Position numbers and translations under genes: made by a program
In this document: piece by piece, positions 1-8,356 of the stretch
Layout: the number at the start of each line of letters is the position of its first letter
Position numbering within the stretch: position 1 is the stretch's first letter
Notes under the pieces: generated by a model
The model's database searches: none
What the model was told of the DNA's origin: nothing
The model's input: the letters and a program-made list of their open reading frames with translations, nothing else
From: DASPJR01 sp035628505
Lineage (GTDB): Bacteria; Planctomycetota; SZUA-567; H5-PLA8
Assembly (NCBI GenBank): GCA_035628505.1
Contig: DASPJR010000008.1
Span: forward strand, 1 to 50,503
Direction of reading: 5' to 3'
Length of the DNA: 50,503 nt

Positions 1-1
1 C

Positions 2-271
2 GTCGCGCAGTTCTCGCGTTGCCTGGCGCTTGATCTGCGGCCGCACGGCATCCGTGTGAATGTCATCAGCCCCGGCCCGACGAAAACCGCGCGCTTCATG
101 GTCACGCGCGTTACCGATCCCTCCATGGTCAACGAATCGCATCCGCTGCAGCGCTACGCCAAGCCGGAGGAGATCGCTGACGCGGTGGCCTTCCTGGCCA
201 GCGACGCCGCGCGCTTTATCACCGGTCAGTTCCTGCGCGTGGACGGCGGCCGCGAGATGTTCGGCATCTAA
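2..271 (+). CDS. SDR family oxidoreductase, C-terminal part (truncated by window edge)
   Basis: The frame is open from the window edge and gives the last 89 residues of a short-chain dehydrogenase/reductase. Visible hallmarks are the post-catalytic segment IRVNVISPGPTKT (the substrate-loop PG motif), the helix AVAFLASDAARFITG and the terminal VDGG, all typical of classical NAD(P)-dependent SDRs of about 250 residues. The catalytic Tyr-x3-Lys and the Rossmann glycine motif lie upstream of the window, so substrate cannot be guessed. A GTG at 56 could be mistaken for a start, but the protein clearly continues upstream of it. Confidence 0.88.
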   Translation, partial: VAQFSRCLALDLRPHGIRVNVISPGPTKTARFMVTRVTDPSMVNESHPLQRYAKPEEIADAVAFLASDAARFITGQFLRVDGGREMFGI

Positions 272-381
272 AGCAGCACATTTTTTGAATCGCCTTATAA
301 TGCCGCGCGTCAATCCCTTGCGTTCGCGCGGCATGTGTATGCCGTGCGACCCAACCCATCAATAAAAGGAGAGCCGCCTTA

Positions 382-975
382 ATGTACCGCCGTACTGTTC
401 TTGCCTTGCTGTTTACGGCCGCACTCGCATTTTGCGTCCGTGCGGAAGATAAAAAACCGATCGTGATCATCGAGACGTCGATGGGCAACATCGACGTGGA
501 GCTCGATGCCGAAAAGGCGCCGATCACCGTCAAAAACTTTCTTAATTACGTCGATGAGAAGTTTTATGACGGCACGATCTTTCACCGCGTGATGGACGGC
601 TTCATGATCCAGGGAGGCGGATTTACGCCTGACCTGAAGGAAAAGCCCACGAAAGCCACGATCAAGAACGAAGCGGACAACGGGCTGAAGAATCTCACCG
701 GCACTATCGCCATGGCCCGGCTGCCTGATCCGCATTCAGCAAGCGCGCAGTTTTACATTAACGTGGCGGATAATGCGAATCTGGATCATCGCGGAAAATC
801 AGACGCTTTGTATGGCTACTGCGTCTTCGGAAAAGTCGTTGCGGGAATGGACGTCGTAAACAAGATCAAGGCCGTTCAGACGGGAACAAAAGCCGGCGAA
901 ATACAGGGCCAGCGCTTCCCGATGTCCGACGTGCCGCTAGAGACGATCACGATCAAGTCGATCCGTAAAAAATAA
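382..975 (+). CDS. Secreted cyclophilin-type peptidyl-prolyl cis-trans isomerase
   Basis: This 197-residue protein has an N-terminal signal peptide (basic MYRR, then a hydrophobic stretch ending near FCVRAED) followed by one cyclophilin domain of about 170 residues. Visible family motifs are the substrate-pocket segment FHRVMDGFMIQGG (catalytic Arg in FHR), GTIAMAR and SAQFYINV. Cyclophilins catalyse prolyl cis-trans isomerisation; the signal peptide places this one in the periplasm or outside the cell, where PpiA-like enzymes assist protein folding. The start is supported by AAAGGAG about 12 bases upstream. The stop codon lies inside one arm of a 27-bp inverted repeat (973-999), described separately. 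Confidence 0.95.
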   Translation: MYRRTVLALLFTAALAFCVRAEDKKPIVIIETSMGNIDVELDAEKAPITVKNFLNYVDEKFYDGTIFHRVMDGFMIQGGGFTPDLKEKPTKATIKNEADNGLKNLTGTIAMARLPDPHSASAQFYINVADNANLDHRGKSDALYGYCVFGKVVAGMDVVNKIKAVQTGTKAGEIQGQRFPMSDVPLETITIKSIRKK

Positions 976-1177
976 TGCATGATGCATGATGCATAAGGGA
1001 TTAAACTGCGACTCTGAGGCGTGCTTCCCCAGCAGTGTCAGGCTTAACGGCGGCGTTGAGAAACGTCGCCGCTTTTTTGTATCTGCCCATGAGTAAAGAT
1101 CAGATCAGTCGCAGACCGTTGGGAACGCGCGCCCACTTCAGCACGCAAACCCCTTATGCATCATGCATCATGCATTA
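973..1177. repeat. 205-bp element with perfect 27-bp inverted ends made of ATGCATG heptamers
   Basis: Bases 973-999 and 1151-1177 are perfect reverse complements. Each arm is about three iterations of ATGCATG followed by AAGGG. The arms contain the TAA stop of the upstream plus-strand gene (973-975) and the stop of the downstream minus-strand gene (1175-1177), so the element exactly fills the convergent gap. In the middle, near 1048-1070, is a GC-rich hairpin (GGCGGCGTTGAGAAACGTCGCCGC region with a following T-run) that resembles an intrinsic terminator for the plus-strand gene. A partial third copy of the arm lies at 46658-46675. Confidence 0.8.
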
Positions 1178-3265
1178 CGCTGCAACATCTTCTTCGCTGT
1201 CGGGAGCGCCGCCGCCATCGCTGGAGAGGCCTTTGCGGAAAGCGACTTCGCGGTAGTGACCGGCGAGCGACCAGAGGCCTTCGTTCTCGAGGTGCGAAAC
1301 GAGCGCTTCAATGCGCGATGCCGTCGGGTTCTTCCCCAGCGCGCGATCGAGCTGCTTGATCGCTTCGGCATCGCGGCGGTCGCGGGCGAAAGTCAGACCA
1401 ATATGCAGCGCCACGCGCGGCGCGGCGGCACCAAGTTCCAGCGCTTTGCGGAAAGCGGCATGCGCGTCTGAGGTCTCGTTTACGCTGCGGTGCATCACGC
1501 CCAGCACAATCCACCAGAATGGCTCCTTGGGCTCAAGCTGAATCAATTCACGCATAAGCTGCGCGGCTTCGGAGTGCTGATTGCGGCGCATCAGGCAGAG
1601 CGCGAGGTTGTAGCGCGAGGAAAGCCCGCGCGGCTGAACGTCCAGAGCTTCGCGGAAAGCCTTTTCTTCGCCTTCCTGATCACCTGCCGCGTGCGCGTTC
1701 AGTCCCGCCGCCATCGCCTTGTCGTGGCGCAAAAAGAGTTCACGTTCCCGAGGCCACCACGATTCAAATTTCGCGCGCGCGCGCAGCACGCCGAGGTTTT
1801 TTCCGGTGAGCGTTTTAAACAGCCACGGCATGTCGGTACCCAGGTCATCCGGGTAGCGTGCCCAGAGTTTGCCAATGTAGTCGACGAGCTGCACGCGCAC
1901 CTGCAGGCGCCGCGCGACCGCATTGAGCGACATGCCGAGGTTCTCAAGCAGCTGTGAATCCGTGTGCAGCAGGCCGACGGCGTCTGTGAGCTCGGGCACC
2001 AGCAGCATGCGCTGCGGCTGGCGGATGAACGGTTCGACGCCGCCGTGATCGCGAATGGCCTTGTGCATGGCGTTGAGGAACACGACCTGCGCCGTGAGCT
2101 CGCGCAGCAGCGGTTCTTCGGCGCGGCCGGCGATCCGCTTTGCCAGAGCATTCGCAGCCGGCGGATCGAGGCGCAGCAGGCGCGCGACAAGTGATACCGC
2201 GCCCGCATCACCGCTCCAGTCGTTGCGCGCGTTCTGCCACCAGGCGTTCCAGCTTTCTATCGCATTGAAACCAAACGTCTCGCCCGTGATGCGCGAGAGA
2301 ACGCGGTCGGTCTGGACGTAAAAGTAGCTGCCGGGATTAGCGGCCGCTGCAACGAGCCCCTCGATCAGGCGCGTGCGCTGATCGATGATTTTGCGGATCA
2401 CCGTTTCGCTCGCGCATTCAGCGAAGCTCTGCAGGCGCTTGCGGTCGATTTCGTCCGGCTTCCAGTCGTGATCGAGCGCCACACGCTGCAGGCACGCTTC
2501 CCCTTCCGTCGGATCGAAATAGATGGCCTCGTGCCAGTCGAGCATCTGCAGGAAGAGATCGCAGTCGGGATGGCGCTGCGCTTCTGGACTCAGCGCCGCT
2601 GCATACCCGCGTGCAGCCCTGAAATCCTGCTTCTGAAGTTCCTTACACGCCGCACGCCAGTGAACCAGATCCTGGCGTGACAGCAGCGTCGTCGCGATGC
2701 CGCCGCGATTCTGAAACAATGCGCTCCAGCCGCGCCGCACGCGTTCGTCGAGCACCACACCATAAAAGACAAAGCTTGCGAATCCTGTGCACACCGCTGC
2801 CAGGTCGCCGAAGTTAAGCGCCTTCAGCGCCAGCACTGTTCCGACGCCGCAGAACGTTTCCATCAGATCAAGCAGCGTTGCGGATAATGAGTATGGAGCA
2901 GAAGGCGCAATCCTGGCATTGCGCGAACACACGCGCCGCGTCGACAGCGACTGAAGATAGATCATCATCCACAGGCAGAAGCAGGTGAAGCCCAGCGTTG
3001 AAAGCCGCGCGTGCCAGCCGCTCGAGGCGAGCGTCAACGTTACAATATTGTCCACTGCGGCCACGCCCACCGCAATAAACGCAGCCCAGCGACCGGCCTC
3101 GGTCAGAGCAATCAGCAGCAGCGCCGCAAGCGGCAGCACCGATGCGTAAGCCGCCGTGATGATCTGGTCAGCGCCGGACGTTTGTGGAATGAGCGGAAGG
3201 GTTCGTGCGGCTGTGAAGAGCGAGAATGCAGTGATCCACCAGATCTCTATGGGCCGTCGGCGCAT
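1175..3265 (-). CDS. Membrane protein with C-terminal TPR repeats
   Basis: A 696-residue protein. The first 180 residues hold about five to six hydrophobic segments, such as the stretch around AAYASVLPLAALLLIALTEAG, so the N-terminus is integral to the inner membrane. The middle part (about 190-520) is unassigned and soluble-looking. The last 170 residues contain TPR-like helices (AFREALDVQPRGLSSRYNLA, then LIQLEPKEPFWWIVLGVMH and AFRKALELGAAAPRVALHIG), which usually mediate protein contacts. No catalytic motif was seen. The stop codon is inside the ATGCATG inverted repeat at 1151-1177. Function unknown; a membrane-anchored TPR scaffold is the most that can be supported. Confidence 0.8.
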   Translation of the reverse strand: MRRRPIEIWWITAFSLFTAARTLPLIPQTSGADQIITAAYASVLPLAALLLIALTEAGRWAAFIAVGVAAVDNIVTLTLASSGWHARLSTLGFTCFCLWMMIYLQSLSTRRVCSRNARIAPSAPYSLSATLLDLMETFCGVGTVLALKALNFGDLAAVCTGFASFVFYGVVLDERVRRGWSALFQNRGGIATTLLSRQDLVHWRAACKELQKQDFRAARGYAAALSPEAQRHPDCDLFLQMLDWHEAIYFDPTEGEACLQRVALDHDWKPDEIDRKRLQSFAECASETVIRKIIDQRTRLIEGLVAAAANPGSYFYVQTDRVLSRITGETFGFNAIESWNAWWQNARNDWSGDAGAVSLVARLLRLDPPAANALAKRIAGRAEEPLLRELTAQVVFLNAMHKAIRDHGGVEPFIRQPQRMLLVPELTDAVGLLHTDSQLLENLGMSLNAVARRLQVRVQLVDYIGKLWARYPDDLGTDMPWLFKTLTGKNLGVLRARAKFESWWPRERELFLRHDKAMAAGLNAHAAGDQEGEEKAFREALDVQPRGLSSRYNLALCLMRRNQHSEAAQLMRELIQLEPKEPFWWIVLGVMHRSVNETSDAHAAFRKALELGAAAPRVALHIGLTFARDRRDAEAIKQLDRALGKNPTASRIEALVSHLENEGLWSLAGHYREVAFRKGLSSDGGGAPDSEEDVAA

Positions 3266-3353
3266 TGCAACTCCCGCTCTTGGTTTGACGAATTCCTGAA
3301 GAATAGCGCGGGAGGCGGACTCGGCAAGACATTAGTTGCGATGTTCTGCGGAA

Positions 3354-4937
3354 TTACTTCGGTTCATTTTTCAGAATGATCGTCTTCGATAAGTGTTCCG
3401 AAATTATATAGCATTTTTCGGTAAAGAATAGGTCGACGAGTTCGGGAATGATTCGGCCTTTAGCGGCCTCTTCTTCACGCAGGATGTGCTCGGCGCGTTC
3501 GTGCGGAATCGCTTTCTTGTACGGACGGTCGGACGCGGTCAGCGCGTCATAGATATCCGCGACGCACATGATCTGTCCGTCGAGATGAATTTCGTCTTTC
3601 TTCAGCTTGCGAGGATAACCGGAGCCATCGTACTTCTCGTGATGCGTGTACGCGACCTCGGGCAGATCCTTGAGCTCGCTGGGCCAGGGAATCTGAATGA
3701 GCATGCGGAAGCTCTTGGTGACATGGCTGCGCATGTCGTCCCATTCCGCTTCGGTCAGATTGCCCTTGCGCACGGAGAGGTTTTTGAATTCGTCGTCCGT
3801 GATCCAGCCACGGGCCTTTATCGCTTTGATCGAATCGATCTCCGCGTCGCTCATAAAGTTCGCGGCATTCGCTTTTTCGATTACCGCCAGCGCCTGATCG
3901 AGCTCGGCACAGAGCGGCGCATGAAACTGCGCCAGCGCAGCATCGACATCCATCTTCTGAGTAATGGCCGCGACCAGGCTTTCGGCGCGGGAGCGTTCGC
4001 GCATGGTCTTGAAACGCTCACGCAAATAGTCCATCGCCGGGGCGGAAAGCTTCGCCGCTTTGCACAGAATGTATTCGCGAACGCCGATCTTGCCCACGTC
4101 ATGCAGCAGGCATGCGTAGCGCAGTTGCCGCACGCGATCGCGCGTGTAAACGATGTCGGTGAACGGCGGCTTCTGGCAGGCGTGCACTGCACGCGCCAGG
4201 TTCAGCGAGTAGCTCATCACGCGGCGTGAATGGCCGCTCGTGCACGGATCGCGGTCGTCGATCGAGCGGCTGGTCGCTTCGACGAAAGACTCGAAGAGAA
4301 TGTCCATCTGCCGCCGCAAATTCATATTGTCCAGGTAGACGGCAGCCTGAGCGGCCACAGCCGACAGCACCACTTCGTCCTTCACCGTAAACGGAATCGG
4401 CTTGTCGCCCGGTCCCTTGTGATTCAGGCACTGCAGCACGCCGAGCGTATCACCGCGCCGATCGTGAAGGGGCATGCACAGCACCGAAACGGTACGGTAG
4501 CCTGTGGCTTTGTCGACGGCCGTATTGAAGCGCGGATCTTTGTACGCGTCGGGGACATTGAGGCCGACTCCGTTGCTCGCGACATAGCCGGCGATTCCGG
4601 TTTTTACGCTGAAGCGCAGTTCTTTTGTATCAAGGCCCTGTGCCACGAGGGAAAAGAGTTCATTCGTTTTCTTGTCGAGCAGAAACACGCTGGAGCGTTC
4701 GCAGTTCATGATGCGCGTGGTGTGAGCCACAATCAGCCCCATCACCGCGTCCAGTTCTTTCTCCGAGGAGAGGACCTGCGACATCTCGAGCAGCAACGCC
4801 AGCTTGCTGGCTTCTTCTTCAAGCGCCAGGACGCGTTCCTGCAGCGAAGCGCTATCGGGCACAGCCGTCAATCGCGTGCCTTTCAGCGGCTTGAACAGCC
4901 GTGATTCGGTTTTGCGAATCTCGGTCGTGTCGCTCAT
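3354..4937 (-). CDS. GAF domain + HD-GYP domain protein (putative c-di-GMP phosphodiesterase)
   Basis: A 527-residue cytosolic protein: a GAF sensor domain at about 52-200, then an HD-GYP domain at about 210-515. HD-GYP enzymes hydrolyse cyclic di-GMP with a di- or tri-metal centre. The key residues are visible: GHSRRV (235), the HD pair in HDVGKIGV (279-280), the HH pair and GYP in HHEKYDGSGYP (about 432-442), and DIYDALTASDRPYK. The stretch between HDVGKIG and the next conserved His (SHVTKSF, about 405) is about 120 residues, against roughly 30 in a standard domain, so an insertion of about 90-100 residues splits the catalytic core. The start ATG overlaps the stop of the upstream YkgJ gene (ATGA), implying coupled translation. 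Confidence 0.92.
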   Translation of the reverse strand: MSDTTEIRKTESRLFKPLKGTRLTAVPDSASLQERVLALEEEASKLALLLEMSQVLSSEKELDAVMGLIVAHTTRIMNCERSSVFLLDKKTNELFSLVAQGLDTKELRFSVKTGIAGYVASNGVGLNVPDAYKDPRFNTAVDKATGYRTVSVLCMPLHDRRGDTLGVLQCLNHKGPGDKPIPFTVKDEVVLSAVAAQAAVYLDNMNLRRQMDILFESFVEATSRSIDDRDPCTSGHSRRVMSYSLNLARAVHACQKPPFTDIVYTRDRVRQLRYACLLHDVGKIGVREYILCKAAKLSAPAMDYLRERFKTMRERSRAESLVAAITQKMDVDAALAQFHAPLCAELDQALAVIEKANAANFMSDAEIDSIKAIKARGWITDDEFKNLSVRKGNLTEAEWDDMRSHVTKSFRMLIQIPWPSELKDLPEVAYTHHEKYDGSGYPRKLKKDEIHLDGQIMCVADIYDALTASDRPYKKAIPHERAEHILREEEAAKGRIIPELVDLFFTEKCYIISEHLSKTIILKNEPK

Positions 4938-5575
4938 CGAGAGTGGCCCTCGCGAGCACCGCTCTCTAGAACCTGGCGCACCTTCTCCAACGTTTCGCTC
5001 CTTCGCTTTGCCCCTTTGCCTTTAGCGAGCTCTGCCAATCTCGGCGTTTGGCCAGCAGCAGACTCTTCTCCGCCATGGGCCATGTTCACGACAGCCGCAG
5101 GCGCCTTGCCCCAGATCATCCCGCTGGTGCCGGCAGCTTCGCGCTGTGCCTGGATGCGTGCGTAGGCTTCGACATACATCGGCGGAGCGTCCGGGCCGCG
5201 CGCGCGCACCTTCTCGCGGGTCTCAGCCGATACATCCAGATCATCGGCTAAATCGTCGAACCCGGACCACTCATTTTTCCAATCCCAGTTGTCGCGGGCC
5301 GGACGGTAATTGCGCGGCGCCTGCTTCTCCACGTACGGGCAATCCTCAGGAAAGGCACTGACTTTCATGCCGTCTGCAATGGAGAGGCAGAGCGGATTGA
5401 GTTCATGCCGCCGATCGTAGATTGTGCAGAGGTTGGTTTTTGTATCGAGAAATTCGCAGGGAAACGGCGTGATGAAGACGGTGCGGCCAACAATAATTTT
5501 TTTATAGCAGCACTTCCCGCAATTGTTGCAAAGCTGCTCGTCGGAAAGCGCTGAGTTTGTCGCCGCCGTGGCCAT
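4934..5575 (-). CDS. YkgJ family cysteine-cluster protein (UPF0153-like)
   Basis: A 213-residue protein whose N-terminal third contains the CxxCxxCC cluster (CNNCGKCC at about 16-23) and later cysteines (FPCEF, NLCTIYDRR, PLCLSI) of the Zn/Fe-chelating YkgJ/UPF0153 domain. The C-terminal half is polar and rich in Arg, Glu and Ala, with no recognised fold. The biochemical role of the family is poorly known. Its last four bases overlap the start of the HD-GYP gene, so the two proteins are probably made together. This hints that the metal-binding protein serves or modulates the metal-dependent phosphodiesterase, but that link is inference only. Confidence 0.85.
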   Translation of the reverse strand: MATAATNSALSDEQLCNNCGKCCYKKIIVGRTVFITPFPCEFLDTKTNLCTIYDRRHELNPLCLSIADGMKVSAFPEDCPYVEKQAPRNYRPARDNWDWKNEWSGFDDLADDLDVSAETREKVRARGPDAPPMYVEAYARIQAQREAAGTSGMIWGKAPAAVVNMAHGGEESAAGQTPRLAELAKGKGAKRRSETLEKVRQVLESGAREGHSR

Positions 5576-5744
5576 GATGAATGCCTGCTATAATCCTTCT
5601 CTCAATCTAACACTTGAATGCGCGGAAGCCAGACGGCTTAACGAATTTCACATACTCTTATCTAAGACGCCGCAGAACCCGGCTGACTCGACAGAAATTG
5701 CTGCTGGTGTTTTTTGATCAGGGCACAGGTGCAGCGCAGGGCGC

Positions 5745-6407
5745 TTACTGAATTACGTAGGTCTTCGCCGGCAGCAGCGCAATGAAGAAGCGGTACAGAT
5801 GATTGATGTACTGAGGGAGAATGAACCATCCGGCCAGGAGCACCAGACCCATGCTCATCGAACCCATTGCCGCGAACTCGTCCATTTTGCGCCGTACGCC
5901 CAGCGGCATGAACGCCCGGGCGATACGGTAGCCGTCCAGCGGCGGAATAGGAAACAAATTGAAAACGCCGAGCACAAGATTCCAGAATGCAGCCATCGGA
6001 AGAATCGCCGCCGCATAGTTGTATGGATCGTTCGACAGAGTGAATTTATAGATCCCTGGTATCCATAGAATCCCGATTAGCACGCCCATGAATAGAAAGT
6101 TCGCCATCGGTCCTGCCAGAGCAACCAGCGCATGATCGCGCAGCGGACGCCTGAACCGGGAGGGGTCGATCGGCGTCTGCGCCATTCCAATCAGGGTGCC
6201 TGATGTCATATAAAGAACGAGCGGCATGAAGACGGCCGTTAAAGGGGGATCCAGATGCGGAACGGGATTCCAAGTCAGCCGGCCGTGACGTCCCGGAGTC
6301 GGATCGCCCAGCCAGAAGGCGACATAAGCGTGCGCCATCTCATGCAGACTGGTCGCGTAAATTACCAATCCGACAATAAAAAGTTTTGAGATCGTGATGT
6401 CGTCCAT
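5745..6407 (-). CDS. Site-2 protease family (M50) membrane metalloprotease
   Basis: A 220-residue multi-spanning membrane protein of the small, PDZ-less S2P class. Visible catalytic elements are the HExxH in SLHEMAHAY (zinc ligands and catalytic Glu) in the first membrane region and the third zinc ligand in NLFPIPPLDGYRI. About five hydrophobic segments are present. Such proteases cleave within membranes, for example anti-sigma factors, but no substrate is indicated here. The frame is open 24 codons further upstream (to 6479), but the ATG at 6407 is preferred: it has AGAAGGTGAG just upstream and the extension is Cys/Arg-rich and unlike the family. The gene is divergent from the secreted protein at 6549. 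Confidence 0.9.
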   Translation of the reverse strand: MDDITISKLFIVGLVIYATSLHEMAHAYVAFWLGDPTPGRHGRLTWNPVPHLDPPLTAVFMPLVLYMTSGTLIGMAQTPIDPSRFRRPLRDHALVALAGPMANFLFMGVLIGILWIPGIYKFTLSNDPYNYAAAILPMAAFWNLVLGVFNLFPIPPLDGYRIARAFMPLGVRRKMDEFAAMGSMSMGLVLLAGWFILPQYINHLYRFFIALLPAKTYVIQ

Positions 6408-6548
6408 GCTCACCTTCTCTGATCCTGCTTTTACGCTCGCGGCCATAAAGCACAAGCGCCGACTGCCACAGCCGCACATGCCGGACTGGCCTGTGGTTTG
6501 AGTTGCCCCCTGCGGGTGTGAGTGGACTCTTATATAAAGGATATCACG

Positions 6549-7226
6549 ATGACGAAAACGATGCTGGTGGCAGCGCTCTTTTTACTCAGTGGATTTGTTT
6601 TCGCGGCCGATGAACCCGGCCACGAGAAAGAGATTCGGACGGCTGCCGATTCGAAAAAAGCCTCGAGCGAATTGAACCCTGCTCTGAAAAACGCAAAGTT
6701 CATGGAAGGCCGCTGGAAAGTTGAACAGCAGATGAAGCCGCAGTACTCCGAAAAAGGCGGCGAAGCGCACGGCCTGTTCATTATTGAACGCGACCTGAAC
6801 GGTAATGCGCTGGTGGGCCGCTTTGAAGCCGAGAAGTCCGGCAAGCTTTCAGAGTTCGAGGGACATCTGGTGATCTCCGCCGCGCAGCATGACGCCGGCG
6901 CGCAGCATGGCCAGGCCGCGCACAAGGAACATAGCATCTCCATGTTCTGGGCCGACTCCTCCGGAAACGTCAGCCTTTCTCGCGACGTCCGCGTTGAAGG
7001 CGACAAACTCATCGCTACGTTCGATGCGCACAAGCACGGCGACAAGATGGTCAAGGGCCGCGTCACCTTCCAGAAGATGGGCGATGACAAAATTGCGTTC
7101 AGCATGGAGCAGAGCAGCGACAAGGGCGGCTGGGAACGCGTGGCGAACGCGACTTACACCCGCGCCGGAGATGCTTCAAACGTGAAGTTCGAAGGCAAGC
7201 GCGAGATGGATAAGTCGACGCGCTAA
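6549..7226 (+). CDS. Secreted DUF1579-like protein
   Basis: A 225-residue protein with a signal peptide (MTKTMLVAALFLLSGFVFAA). The mature part begins with charged sequence and then KFMEGRWKVEQQMKP, which resembles the start of the DUF1579/lipocalin-like fold (an L/M-x-G-x-W motif followed by antiparallel strands such as GRFEAEKSGKLSEFEGHLVI). No catalytic residues are seen and function is unknown. AAAGGA lies about 8 bases before the ATG; the frame opens nine codons earlier (6522) but without a better ribosome site. An intrinsic terminator follows at 7276-7312. Confidence 0.75.
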   Translation: MTKTMLVAALFLLSGFVFAADEPGHEKEIRTAADSKKASSELNPALKNAKFMEGRWKVEQQMKPQYSEKGGEAHGLFIIERDLNGNALVGRFEAEKSGKLSEFEGHLVISAAQHDAGAQHGQAAHKEHSISMFWADSSGNVSLSRDVRVEGDKLIATFDAHKHGDKMVKGRVTFQKMGDDKIAFSMEQSSDKGGWERVANATYTRAGDASNVKFEGKREMDKSTR

Positions 7227-7240
7227 ACAGCAAAGAACCC

Positions 7241-7341
7241 ACACAAAGACTCAAAGACACGAAGTCACGAAGTTGAAAGAGGATGGGCCCGGAAGGCTCA
7301 TCCTCTTTTTTTATCTTCGTGGCTTTGAGTCATGCCTTGTG
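7241..7341. repeat. Facing inverted arms of the CACAAAG/ACACGAAG intergenic repeat
   Basis: 7241-7265 (ACACAAAGACTCAAAGACAC and on) faces a diverged reverse complement at 7314-7341 (CTTCGTGGCTTTGAG, then CCTTGTGT). Together they enclose the terminator hairpin of the secreted-protein gene. Similar purine-rich arms recur throughout the window. Confidence 0.6.
7276..7312 (+). terminator. Intrinsic terminator after the secreted DUF1579-like gene
   Basis: A stem of AAAGAGGATG (7276-7285) with CATCCTCTTT (7299-7308), extended inside by GGCC/GGCT pairing, followed by a run of T residues on the plus strand. Confidence 0.8.
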
Positions 7342-7350
7342 TCGAGCCGT

Positions 7351-8217
7351 CTAGCTGAACACGATCGTCTTCTTGCCGGAGAGAACCACGCGCTGCTCGA
7401 GATGTGCGCGGACGGCGCGGGCGAGCACGAGTTTCTCGACATCCCTTCCCTTCTGTACGAGATCTTCAAGACTATCGCGGTGGGAGACGCGAACCACGTC
7501 CTGCTCGATGATCGGGCCTTCGTCGAGCACTGCCGTCACGTAGTGACTTGTCGCGCCAATCAGTTTGACGCCATGCTCCAGCGCCTGGTGATACGGCTTG
7601 CCGCCCGCGAAGGCAGGCAGGAACGAGTGGTGAATGTTGATGATGCGCGAGGGGAAGGAATCGATAAAGCGCGGCGTGAGCACCTGCATGTAACGCGCGA
7701 GAACTACCACGTCAATGCGATTGTCCTGCAGCAGGCGGATCTGCCGTTCCTCGGCTTCCTTTTTCGTGTCCGACGTAACTGGAATGCAGTGGAACGGAAT
7801 GTCGAACTGCTTCTCGACGCAGCGAAGGTCTTCGTGGTTTGAGATGATCAGCGGAATGACACAGTTCAATTCCTTCGAGCGCTGCCGGAGAATCAAGTCG
7901 TACAGGCAATGATCGAACTTGGAAACCATGATGGCCATGCGCGGGACATAATCGCCGTAGCTGATGCGCCAGGTCATGGAGAAGCGCTCGGCCAGTTCAC
8001 GCAATCCATTCTCGAGCCCGGTGCGGTCCGCGTACATTTCCTTCATATCGAACTGAATGCGCTGGAAGAACAGGTTTGTCGTTTCGTCACGGTGCTGTTC
8101 GGCGTCAATGATGTTCGCGCCGTGCCCCGTCAAAAACTGCGCCAGACCCGCCACCAGACCGCGCCGGTCTGGACAGGAAACGATCAGCGTTGCAAACAAA
8201 GCAGGATTCGTGGCCAA
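7351..8217 (-). CDS. purU: Formyltetrahydrofolate deformylase
   Basis: A 288-residue enzyme that hydrolyses 10-formyl-THF to formate and THF, balancing one-carbon pools in the cytosol. An N-terminal ACT domain (LIVSCPDRRGLVAGLAQFL) is followed by a formyltransferase-fold domain with the active-site segment NIHHSFLPAF (Asn and His) and GATSHYV...LDEGPIIEQDVVRV, which supplies the catalytic Asp. Length and domain order match PurU. No ATG is available. A TTG at 8217 sits just before NPALFATLIVSC and after a purine-rich stretch; the frame extends to 8253, but that part is an intergenic repeat (cacgctaaggcgcaaag), so the shorter start is preferred. Confidence 0.93.
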   Translation of the reverse strand: MATNPALFATLIVSCPDRRGLVAGLAQFLTGHGANIIDAEQHRDETTNLFFQRIQFDMKEMYADRTGLENGLRELAERFSMTWRISYGDYVPRMAIMVSKFDHCLYDLILRQRSKELNCVIPLIISNHEDLRCVEKQFDIPFHCIPVTSDTKKEAEERQIRLLQDNRIDVVVLARYMQVLTPRFIDSFPSRIINIHHSFLPAFAGGKPYHQALEHGVKLIGATSHYVTAVLDEGPIIEQDVVRVSHRDSLEDLVQKGRDVEKLVLARAVRAHLEQRVVLSGKKTIVFS

Positions 8218-8239
8218 GCCTTTCTCTCTTTCTTTTCTC

Positions 8240-8342
8240 ACGCTAAGGCGCAAAGACCCAAGGTGATGAAATCGCTACTTAAAACCGAACCTTCACAATG
8301 CATTCCTATTGAACGGTCTGCGCCCTTCTTTGCGCCTGTGCG
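8240..8342. repeat. Facing inverted arms (CGCAAAG / CTTTGCG) between purU and the FHA gene
   Basis: 8240-8256 (cacgctaaggcgcaaag) and 8328-8342 (ctttgcgcctgtgcg) are imperfect reverse complements about 70 bases apart. The same motif family occurs at 21810-21838. Confidence 0.5.
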
Positions 8343-8356
8343 TCTCTGCGGGACCT

